The position numbers and the translations under genes are program-made. Below are positions 16,215 to 23,727 of a stretch of 37,701 nt of DNA, one piece after another (position 1 is the stretch's first letter; each line of letters begins with the position of its first letter). The notes beneath the pieces were generated by a model. The model made no database searches. It was not told the DNA's origin and worked only from the letters and a program-made list of their open reading frames with translations. Source of the stretch: a virus; the IMG/VR virus record IMGVR_UViG_3300028196_000032, positions 1 through 37,701 of that record, one strand, 5' to 3'.

Positions 16215-16976
16215 TTATTCAGTAACTGAATTTTTTAGGTTATATATATTGTTTATATCTGTGGGGAATGATTCTATATCGAATGATGTCCTCAACAACT
16301 TATCTTTTACTTTTAAAAGTTTATCTTTTAATTCTAAATCACTATTTTCACTTAAACGATTATCAATAGTATCGATACATTCATTTTTTAATGTAGTATA
16401 AGTAACTTCTTTATCGTTATCATTACCACTTAATACGTTCTTAATAATATGTCTTTCTTCTTCAGTTATATTCGCATATCTACTATTGAATTTATTAACT
16501 GCTAATTTAGTGAGAACCGAAGGTGGTACACCTGTAGGTTCGTATTCAGATTCCATAACTATGTCTTCTTTTAACATTCTTTCTTTAAAGAAGTTAATTG
16601 ACTCTTGAATCTTTTCTAAACTATTAGGTGTTTTTGTTGTATTACGTAAGATATTAATGTGAGAATATATTTCCTCATTTTCTTTAATAATTTCTTTACT
16701 ACCTAAAATAGTATTAAGTTTCTTTATACCTTTTGATGGTTTATTATTTTTTAATAGAATAATATTTTCCTTTATATAGTCTTTTGCGTCAGATTCTGAG
16801 GTAAACTTTTTAGTCGTTAAATTTTTATATATAAGATATTCTCTTTTTAAGGTACTATCTTCTTTAAGTACCTTAAGGTATTTTTTAAATAACTTTTTAC
16901 CTGAATCATTCTTAGTTAAAATTGATTCCGATAAAATATTATTAAATGTGTCTTTTATGTATCCAAAATTAGTCAT
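16215..16976 (-). CDS. Hypothetical 253-aa helical protein at the T4 gene 67/68 position, tag-like N-terminus
   Basis: Not recognised by family. It is highly helical and Lys/Glu/Asn-rich. The N-terminus MTNFGYIKDTFNNILSES resembles a capsid-targeting tag, ending in I-L-S-E-S at a likely protease site. Further L/I-x-E sites occur inside. It lies between portal and protease genes, as T4 prohead core genes 67 and 68 do. It has a good late-promoter-like motif 16 bases upstream and a strong terminator downstream, so it is expressed as a single gene. It is a candidate prohead core or internal head protein. Confidence 0.68.
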   Translation of the reverse strand: MTNFGYIKDTFNNILSESILTKNDSGKKLFKKYLKVLKEDSTLKREYLIYKNLTTKKFTSESDAKDYIKENIILLKNNKPSKGIKKLNTILGSKEIIKENEEIYSHINILRNTTKTPNSLEKIQESINFFKERMLKEDIVMESEYEPTGVPPSVLTKLAVNKFNSRYANITEEERHIIKNVLSGNDNDKEVTYTTLKNECIDTIDNRLSENSDLELKDKLLKVKDKLLRTSFDIESFPTDINNIYNLKNSVTE

Positions 16977-16992
16977 ATTCTTTTGTTTATTT

Positions 16993-17000
16993 ATAAATAT
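16993..17000 (-). promoter_or_regulatory. Late-promoter-like motif
   Basis: The sense strand reads TTAATATTTATAAATAAAC, 16 bases before the ATG at 16976. This copy also contains TATAAATA, the T4 late consensus, in the sense orientation. Confidence 0.55.
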
Positions 17001-17018
17001 TAAGTTTTAATAAAAAGT

Positions 17019-18962
17019 TTACTTTTCTTCGTTATCAATAATACTATCTATTTCTTTAGACATTTCATCTATTTTAGAATTAATGGTGTTTACTTCATCG
17101 TCTAAATCTTCCACATTAAAAACTTTTTCATCTTCATCGATACTTTCCATAAGTCTTTTGAAGTACATATTTTGGTATTTTTTAACTTTACCATCAATCA
17201 GATCCTTTCGTTTTTCTTCTAATAAAAGATTTTCTTTTTTATTCGTAGATTCTACTGCTGCTCCTGCTTCTGCTGCTGCTGCATCTCCACCAGCATCAGT
17301 GGCTGCGGCATCTTCCATACCACCAGCTATATCTGCACCGAAGTCTCCTCCTCCGAAGTCATCACCACCAGTGTCTCCTCCCATGTCTCCACCTTCTCCA
17401 CTTTCATCACCTTCAGCACCTAACGGATCACCATATAACGTATCAACCCTATCGAATACACCGGTTTTCTTAATTACAGTAGAAGTTTGTTCCATCTCTG
17501 CACTTGCAGCTTTCTCCATTCTTTGTTGTTCTAAATCACTACGTATTTCTTCTTCTGACATACCAAGTATGTCCCTTTTAGCCCTAGTCATTGAATATGC
17601 ACCAAAACCATTACCTGCATCAGATACTGCGTCTTTATATAGTGTAACCTTTAACTGAGTCTGTTCGATTTTTAACATCTCTGCTTGTGTAGAAGGATTA
17701 TTAAGTGAAAGTGTAAAATTTTCTAATTCATCTTCTAAACCTAAAATATATAAATGAATTATCGCTATTTTATTAAGTTCTTGTATTATTGCTTGTTGTA
17801 CTCTATTAATTGTTCTAGAGAATCGAATATCTTGTAATGCTAAATTTTTACCATCACCCGTTACCTCTTCAAAACCTAAAAATGGTTTTGGAACTCTCAA
17901 AGCAGTAAATAACTTTTTTTGTAAGAACTGAATATCCGCAATTTCTGATAGGTTAGTTGCACCTGGAAGAGTATCAATTGGGCTAGGTGCGTTTTGATCT
18001 CTTACCGGTACGAAATAATCTTGATCTTGTGCCATTTGGTTATAACGAGTATCTATTTGTCCTGTTTGTTGATCAATTACTGGACTTCTTTTAAAGTTAT
18101 CTGCAATTTTATTAACATATGCCGGTACATCTTTCTCATCAATATTACCAACAAATATTTTGAATATTCTTCTTTCTGGTGCTCTGGTTACCCTATAAAT
18201 CAACATTGCATCTTCCGATAACAATAATTGTTTCCATATTCTTCTGGCTTTTTCTAAGATAGATGTCCCATAAGGTAATCTTCTGTCATCCCCTAGTAAT
18301 CTAAAGTGTGCAACTTGCCAAGCATTAAATTCCATATCTTTTTGACCCCAAACAAATTTAACTGGATTAAACTTATCCTCACTAGCTAAACTAGAGTTCT
18401 CACCAAACCCATCATTTTCTTTTCTCGCAATTTCTATATTAGGTAATTGTTTTACACTTTGTATCCCATTTTCACTATCAATAGAAAGATATAAGAAGTT
18501 ATCACCATATTTACAAGTGTTCCTAACCCACATAGGTAAATTGGTGTGTATATCTAATCTATTGAAGAATAAATCTTGTAATATCCTTCTAACCCTTTTA
18601 CTTTCAGAAAATATATTTAATACTTTGCCGTCACCATTAGGTGTAGTAGATTCTTCCATAAATATATCTAAAGCTGCCGCAATCTCAGGAAAAAATTCCA
18701 TCCCTTCGAAATCTGCATAAGAAGCTAACCTAGTAGTTTCATAATATATTGAGTGTTGGTAAATTTCATTATCTACCTTTTTCCATTGATTCGCTAAATA
18801 CGCATCTTGTTGTCTTTTTAACAACTCTTGATTATATTCATCTTTAGATTGTGTCTTTAATAATTCATCATCATTAATAGAATATCTTGATTTATTCTCC
18901 ACCTGTTTTTTTTCGGGTCCAAATAAATCACTTAATTGTTGAAATACTGTTTTTCTTGCCAT
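17019..18962 (-). CDS. 20: Portal protein (T4 gp20-like)
   Basis: A 647-aa portal subunit of the gp20 family. Recognisable stretches are YYETTRLASYADFEGMEF (about 74-91), PEIAAALDIFMEE, the stem/wing region WVRNTCKYGDNFLYLSID, FNAWQVAHFRLLGDDRRLPYG, the long helix TSILEKARRIWKQLLLSEDA, and GDGKNLALQDIRFSRTINRV. Twelve copies form the head vertex through which DNA enters. T4 gp20 is 524 aa; the extra length here is mostly a C-terminal Gly/Asp/Ala-rich linker (about 520-585) followed by a charged helical tail. It has its own late-promoter-like motif, 27 bases before the start, and follows terminase with a 52-base gap. The assignment is firm. Confidence 0.95.
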   Translation of the reverse strand: MARKTVFQQLSDLFGPEKKQVENKSRYSINDDELLKTQSKDEYNQELLKRQQDAYLANQWKKVDNEIYQHSIYYETTRLASYADFEGMEFFPEIAAALDIFMEESTTPNGDGKVLNIFSESKRVRRILQDLFFNRLDIHTNLPMWVRNTCKYGDNFLYLSIDSENGIQSVKQLPNIEIARKENDGFGENSSLASEDKFNPVKFVWGQKDMEFNAWQVAHFRLLGDDRRLPYGTSILEKARRIWKQLLLSEDAMLIYRVTRAPERRIFKIFVGNIDEKDVPAYVNKIADNFKRSPVIDQQTGQIDTRYNQMAQDQDYFVPVRDQNAPSPIDTLPGATNLSEIADIQFLQKKLFTALRVPKPFLGFEEVTGDGKNLALQDIRFSRTINRVQQAIIQELNKIAIIHLYILGLEDELENFTLSLNNPSTQAEMLKIEQTQLKVTLYKDAVSDAGNGFGAYSMTRAKRDILGMSEEEIRSDLEQQRMEKAASAEMEQTSTVIKKTGVFDRVDTLYGDPLGAEGDESGEGGDMGGDTGGDDFGGGDFGADIAGGMEDAAATDAGGDAAAAEAGAAVESTNKKENLLLEEKRKDLIDGKVKKYQNMYFKRLMESIDEDEKVFNVEDLDDEVNTINSKIDEMSKEIDSIIDNEEK

Positions 18963-18989
18963 TTTATTAAATATCTTTTTACTATTATA

Positions 18990-18997
18990 ATAAATAT
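18990..18997 (-). promoter_or_regulatory. Late-promoter-like motif upstream of portal
   Basis: The sense strand reads CTAGATATTTATTATAATAG, 27 bases before the portal ATG at 18962. Confidence 0.5.
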
Positions 18998-19014
18998 CTA
19001 GTAAAAACTAAATA

Positions 19015-20808
19015 TTACTTTATACCAAATAACCAATTATATTCCCCATTATCGCTATTTCCATTACTTTGTTTAGGTTCATAGGTAGGTGTATTACTAT
19101 AAAAAGGGTTAACATGTGTTTGATTAGTCGTACTTTTACTCCCATTATTACTTACCGTAGTCCAACTATCTAACATTGCTCTAGTTTGGTTCTCAATCTG
19201 CTTTAATTTTTTAAATGTTGTTTGTACAACAAATAAAGGCATTGCTAACGCCATAATTATATCATCATGATACCCATCCATATGATCAGGTCTACCATTT
19301 CTATAAACAAAAGTTTTTAATTCAGAAATTAATCTTACTGACCTAATAAGTGTTTTATTCTCTCTAATATGTTCTTCTAAATCACTTACCATTTGTAATC
19401 TACTACTACCCACATTAAAACCTGGTACTTTATCACCTTGTTTATATAGTGTTTTTGCGTATTTTTCACTTAGTTTCCTACTTTTAGGGTCATCATAATG
19501 TAAATGAGTATAACCCATCTCTATTAATTTCATCACTGTAGATACACCCATACCACCGGTAATATCTACTACTGTATAAGCATTATATAAATTACCATAC
19601 TTATAAACTATTTCTGCTAATAAATCCGGTGGTAATTTATATTTAAATTCTGCGACTTGTTCTAAATTTTCAAAATCTAATATAACAATAGTAGAACTAT
19701 CTTTACCATCCCCTCTGGACACATCAACACCCATTATATACTTATGCCCTTCTTCTGGTTCTTTCCATATCCACATAGACTTCTCCATCTCTGCCTTATA
19801 TTTTGGTTCTCTTACATTGTTTTTTTCTTGAAACTCAATATATTCATCATCTATAACATTACCACCTGAAGATACAAAAGACACATCTAATTCTTGTGCT
19901 ATTTGTTTTTTATCTCCATTCATATCTCTACACATCTCAGAATACCAATGAGAAGTAGCCTTCCAACCATCATTGACCATAACATTATAATCTTCTATTC
20001 TAACACTATCTGTTTCATAAGTCTTACCACTATACTCCCACCTTAATATTTCTCTACCAACTGTCTCACACTCTATTAATTCATCTTCACCTCTCACCCA
20101 TTTTAATCCTCTATTATATCTAATATCTTCATGCCATCGCATTTCAATTATATTGAAATTGTTGTCACCTTGTTTAGCACCATCATAAGTTTTATAATAT
20201 AATGCGTCTTGTCCGTTTGGGGTAGATATTAGTGTAACCTTACCACCCGTACCTAACGATGTTAATGCGGCACCAAACACTTCTGCACCATTATCGATAA
20301 AGGCTGCTTCATCCATTATTAAAAATGTTGGCGTATAACCCCTTAATGCATCTTTAGATGTTGCTAGTGCTTTTACTTCACATTGAGTGTCTTTGGTTTT
20401 GATATGTCCTTTAGATTCGATAGATAAGTAAGAATCTTCCTCACCGATACCCCATAACCAATGTGGTATCTGATCTAAGAAATCTTTTATCTTCTTAAGA
20501 AATTCTTGTGCTAGTGTTTGTTTATTCGCTAGTACCAGTACTTTCCATGGATTATTAGGATCACCAAACGCAATTTTTACTGCAATATATGCTGCGGTTG
20601 TAGTTGATACACCTGCCTGTCTAGGTTTGGTTACTATGTTACGATTATTATTTTCGTATGATTTAATTATTTCTTTTTGTTTATGGAATAATTTAAAAGG
20701 TACAAAACCTTTTTGTGTTAAATCATATGTTTTAAGAAATGTCTCTATAGCGTATATAGGATCACCTAAACACTTAGCATAAACTTTTAATTGTTCTCCT
20801 CTATCCAT
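19015..20808 (-). CDS. 17: Terminase large subunit (T4 gp17-like packaging ATPase/nuclease)
   Basis: The 597-aa protein carries both motor and nuclease halves. Adenine-binding FHKQKEII is at 41-48 and variant Walker A KPRQAGVSTT at 61-70. Walker B FLIMDEAAF lies at 162-170 and coupling motif STPNG at 195-199. In the RNase H-like nuclease, acidic residues occur at IMGVDVSRGDG (Asp362), TVVDITGG (Asp414/415 region) and YHDDII (Asp515/516). It docks on the portal and pumps DNA into the prohead. It is preceded by a late-promoter-like motif and directly followed by portal. The small terminase subunit is not recognised in the window. The assignment is very sure. Confidence 0.97.
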   Translation of the reverse strand: MDRGEQLKVYAKCLGDPIYAIETFLKTYDLTQKGFVPFKLFHKQKEIIKSYENNNRNIVTKPRQAGVSTTTAAYIAVKIAFGDPNNPWKVLVLANKQTLAQEFLKKIKDFLDQIPHWLWGIGEEDSYLSIESKGHIKTKDTQCEVKALATSKDALRGYTPTFLIMDEAAFIDNGAEVFGAALTSLGTGGKVTLISTPNGQDALYYKTYDGAKQGDNNFNIIEMRWHEDIRYNRGLKWVRGEDELIECETVGREILRWEYSGKTYETDSVRIEDYNVMVNDGWKATSHWYSEMCRDMNGDKKQIAQELDVSFVSSGGNVIDDEYIEFQEKNNVREPKYKAEMEKSMWIWKEPEEGHKYIMGVDVSRGDGKDSSTIVILDFENLEQVAEFKYKLPPDLLAEIVYKYGNLYNAYTVVDITGGMGVSTVMKLIEMGYTHLHYDDPKSRKLSEKYAKTLYKQGDKVPGFNVGSSRLQMVSDLEEHIRENKTLIRSVRLISELKTFVYRNGRPDHMDGYHDDIIMALAMPLFVVQTTFKKLKQIENQTRAMLDSWTTVSNNGSKSTTNQTHVNPFYSNTPTYEPKQSNGNSDNGEYNWLFGIK

Positions 20809-20823
20809 AAGATAAGTTTACTA

Positions 20824-20831
20824 ATAAATAT
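20824..20831 (-). promoter_or_regulatory. Late-promoter-like motif upstream of terminase
   Basis: The sense strand reads TTGATATTTATTAGTAAAC, 15 bases before the terminase ATG at 20808. Confidence 0.55.
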
Positions 20832-20849
20832 CAAAATGTAAATAAATGG

Positions 20850-21686
20850 TTAAATTGCTACTAAATTACCATTTTTCCACGCCTCATAGTTAGGACCTAA
20901 TTCATATGTAATGGTTCTACCATCCCTAACTTTTTTAACTACACCTGATGCTACTGCAGCCCTAAAGAATGCTGAGTGTTGTCCCGTTGTTCTACCCCTA
21001 GAATTAATATACTTTAAAAAACCTTCTTTTGTCTTTTTCTCTCTATCGGTAATATAATCTATTAGGTCTTGTAACATACCATCTTTCTTTTGGAATGTGA
21101 GTCCTGCGGTTTTAGGGAAAACTTTTAAATTATTCTGTTCTGCAAAATTGTTTGTTATATCTGTTATTAAACTATAAAATCCACGACTTCTTATTTTATC
21201 TTTTAAATTAGACGCCATTTGTATGGCTTTTTTAGGTGGGTAAGTTTTAAAATAAAAATCTAAAACTTTAGGGATGAGAGTTAATATTTCATGTACAGTG
21301 TCTTCTTCCCCAATACTATCATTAAAAAACCATAATATATCATATAACTCAAATAATTTTTGTTGAGGGGGTAAATCAGAATTTACAACATCATCAGTTA
21401 ATTTTGTACCTATTCTACTCATATATCGAATATAAGGTCTAGGATTAAAACCTAAAAATCCTGTTTGCCTTTTTCGATTCAACAACTTATTCCCAATTAA
21501 TGTAACTAACTTATCGTATCTCATAACTTCATCAACACTAAGACCATAAACATTTACAATAATATCAAACGCATCCCCGATATCTTTAGAATTAATTTCA
21601 TCATATACTTTATCAATAAGTCTACTATGGTTAGTATCTTCTGATATAAACTTACGATATTGTTCCTCAGTTAATTTAATCTTCAT
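20850..21686 (-). CDS. Tagged hypothetical protein with C-terminal winged-helix-like domain, 278 aa
   Basis: The protein starts MKIKLTEEQYRKFISED, nearly the same N-terminal tag as the genes at 23321 and 23728, ending in an I-S-E site. The middle is helical. The last 60 residues (EGFLKYINSRGRTTGQHSAF, then ASGVVKKVRDGRTITYELGP) look like a winged helix: a recognition-helix stretch followed by a beta-hairpin and a YELGPNYEAW ending. It may bind DNA or a protein partner. It lies in the tagged-protein operon with a 4-base gap after 21691. Function is unknown; a DNA-bound internal head protein is one possibility. Confidence 0.65.
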   Translation of the reverse strand: MKIKLTEEQYRKFISEDTNHSRLIDKVYDEINSKDIGDAFDIIVNVYGLSVDEVMRYDKLVTLIGNKLLNRKRQTGFLGFNPRPYIRYMSRIGTKLTDDVVNSDLPPQQKLFELYDILWFFNDSIGEEDTVHEILTLIPKVLDFYFKTYPPKKAIQMASNLKDKIRSRGFYSLITDITNNFAEQNNLKVFPKTAGLTFQKKDGMLQDLIDYITDREKKTKEGFLKYINSRGRTTGQHSAFFRAAVASGVVKKVRDGRTITYELGPNYEAWKNGNLVAI

Positions 21687-21690
21687 AATA

Positions 21691-22929
21691 TTACGTACTC
21701 ATTTCTAAATAATTATCTAAACTCTCCTCAAACCACTTTTCCGTTTGATTACTATCAGGATAATAATAATCTAAATTAGGTAAAGATAATAAATCCATTT
21801 CTTCATCTAATGTTTTTTTAAGTGCATCTAAAAAATAAGACTCTTGTTCTTCTGGCCACGCACTTTCAACATCAATGTAGTGTTCTAATACTTTATCTAT
21901 TAATTCTGTCGGTATTGGTACTTTTAAATCGTATCTTACACTATCTCCACGCTTAGTATTTTCTACCCACTCTGGTTTACCATCAAATAAGTCAATGATT
22001 TCTGATTTTCCACTACTAAATATATCGCTTTCTACTAAATCATTTATTGCTCTATCATATGCACTGCTAATATCCCCCCTTAAACCACTAAACTCACTAC
22101 GTTCTAACAAAAATAAAAGAATTTCTTCCCCATCTACTTCTTTATTTTTTATTTGTGATTTTATTTTATCAATAAACACCTTATTTAGTTCTAAGAAATC
22201 ACTATCGGTGTCTACCTCTACACCTATTTCATATAATTCATCATTCATATCATCATCGACCATAATTTTATCAGTATACGCTGGCATAGATTCTATGATA
22301 CTATCCATTGCTTTTGGTGTCATATCTGAGACTATCTCATCCATTGGGGTATCATAATAAGAAAAGAAATCACTATGATCTTCACTAAATACCTGTTCTG
22401 CCAAATCCCTATCCTTAAATAATTCTGCGAACCCATTCCAATCATCAACAGATAATACCATATTAGGGTATAATCCTTCGGTGTCATTAAATGACATATT
22501 ATCATAGTAATTAGTTTTAAGTACTTTTTCATCTTTATATGATGCACCAGTAACAAACTCTTTATTAAACCAACCTAACTTTTTCAATGTACTAAATATA
22601 TTACTATGTTCTCTCCATCTCGCTAAATCTTCTATCTCGAACTCACTAAATATATTACCACTATCTTCCTCATTCCATTTAGAATTAGGGTCTAATGTCC
22701 ATTTTATAAAAAAGTATAAAATTACTTCATAGTCTAACGCAACCATCTCACCAAAACTATGTAAAATATCTGCAACATTATTGTGTTTAAAACCTGTATT
22801 ATCTTGACTATCATTTTCATCTCTCCACATAGGAAAAAACTCCCTATTAAACAGACGATACATCATGTTTTCTATTTTAGGATTATCCTCAATACTTTCG
22901 TTAATTATATGTTGAAAGTTTAAATTCAT
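21691..22929 (-). CDS. Hypothetical acidic 412-aa protein with tag-like N-terminus
   Basis: The N-terminus MNLNFQHIINESIEDN has the hydrophobic helix plus I-N-E-S pattern of candidate prohead-protease sites, in a shorter form than its neighbours. The rest is acidic and mostly helical, with many Asp/Glu/Trp/Tyr residues and no motif I recognise. The start overlaps the stop of the upstream zinc-ribbon gene by ATGA, so the two are translationally coupled. It is a candidate internal or head-associated protein; no enzymatic role is visible. Confidence 0.62.
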   Translation of the reverse strand: MNLNFQHIINESIEDNPKIENMMYRLFNREFFPMWRDENDSQDNTGFKHNNVADILHSFGEMVALDYEVILYFFIKWTLDPNSKWNEEDSGNIFSEFEIEDLARWREHSNIFSTLKKLGWFNKEFVTGASYKDEKVLKTNYYDNMSFNDTEGLYPNMVLSVDDWNGFAELFKDRDLAEQVFSEDHSDFFSYYDTPMDEIVSDMTPKAMDSIIESMPAYTDKIMVDDDMNDELYEIGVEVDTDSDFLELNKVFIDKIKSQIKNKEVDGEEILLFLLERSEFSGLRGDISSAYDRAINDLVESDIFSSGKSEIIDLFDGKPEWVENTKRGDSVRYDLKVPIPTELIDKVLEHYIDVESAWPEEQESYFLDALKKTLDEEMDLLSLPNLDYYYPDSNQTEKWFEESLDNYLEMST

Positions 22930-23321
22930 AATTTTTTAATTCTTACTTTTAAATCTCCATCTCCTTTTATTACCCTATGGTATACTTCTTTGGGGATAAG
23001 TGTTCTTTCAGTTAAAGGTTTAGGTATTTCATTATCTAATTGAATCATCCAATTAGTATCACCAATAGACTCTACTAACCTATCTTCCCTATCTCTATGC
23101 CACACTAATTCTGTATTATCTATATTATTGGTAAATGTTCTAATATGGTATCCCTCTTCCATATATTCAGTAAAAGGGTAATTATTTTCTTTTTTCCATT
23201 CATTAAAAGAAGTAATATCAAAATCACCTTCCTTAGAATCATAACCACATTTATGACATAAAAAAGGATGATCATCCCCCCTTTCAATTTCCCAACTCCA
23301 ATGACAATTATTACACTTCAT
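22926..23321 (-). CDS. Zinc-ribbon protein with C-terminal W-H-R-D domain, 131 aa
   Basis: The N-terminus holds two CxxC knuckles: Cys3/Cys6 in MKCNNCHWSW and Cys22/Cys25 in FLCHKCGYD. This is a compact zinc ribbon of a type I associate with phage proteins. The second part contains HIRTF, ELVWHRDREDRLVE, NWMIQLDNEIPKPL and YHRVIKGDGDLKVRI, probably a small beta-barrel domain (cupin-like at best; not certain). It is the one gene in the tagged block that lacks the basic N-terminal tag. It is coupled on both sides, by TAATG to the upstream gene and by ATGA to the downstream one. Zinc binding is a confident reading; the role is unknown. Confidence 0.68.
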   Translation of the reverse strand: MKCNNCHWSWEIERGDDHPFLCHKCGYDSKEGDFDITSFNEWKKENNYPFTEYMEEGYHIRTFTNNIDNTELVWHRDREDRLVESIGDTNWMIQLDNEIPKPLTERTLIPKEVYHRVIKGDGDLKVRIKKL

Positions 23322-23716
23322 TACTTTGGGTAATTATTAAAAGGGTTACCATATTTATCATGACTTGTGTAATAATCTTCTGTATCATCATAGTCATCAT
23401 CTACAGGAAATTCCTCATCATAGTCATCATCTTCAGTAAATTCCTCTTCACTGTCAGTTTTTTTATTCATAAAGAAATCAAATACACTATCAATATTTGT
23501 TTTAGATTCACTTATCTTATCGTCTGCCCAATCGTGTCCATCCGCTAATGTGGAATCTACCCAATAGGGATTAAAATTTTCCAACATCATATCAATTTGT
23601 CGTCTCATTTGTTTAAGATTACTAAAGAACATATAGTTTTCAGTTTTCCTATCTTCACTGATAGTTCTTTTTACAATTCTCCTTAAATCTTTTTCTGTCA
23701 ATTTTATCTTTTTCAT
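23321..23716 (-). CDS. Tagged small acidic protein, 131 aa
   Basis: I chose the ATG at 23716 rather than the one 21 bases upstream. It follows an A-tract leader, avoids overlap with the 23728 gene, and gives the MKKIKLTEKDLRRIV start that parallels the neighbouring tagged genes. The tag runs to TISED, a candidate protease site. The body has a Met/aromatic helix (MFFSNLKQMRRQIDMM) and then an Asp/Glu/Tyr-rich tail with a duplicated DDDYDEEF-type unit. Without the tag it is an acidic, mostly disordered polypeptide. No function is recognised; it fits a prohead-targeted internal protein. Confidence 0.65.
   Translation of the reverse strand: MKKIKLTEKDLRRIVKRTISEDRKTENYMFFSNLKQMRRQIDMMLENFNPYWVDSTLADGHDWADDKISESKTNIDSVFDFFMNKKTDSEEEFTEDDDYDEEFPVDDDYDDTEDYYTSHDKYGNPFNNYPK
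23385..23444 (-). repeat. Two tandem 30-base repeats in an acidic tail
   Basis: Units 23385-23414 and 23415-23444 differ at 2 of 30 positions and encode two copies of the ten-residue EEF(T/P)(E/V)DDDYD unit. It is in frame and likely arose by slippage. Confidence 0.85.
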
Positions 23717-23727
23717 ATCTTTTTTTT

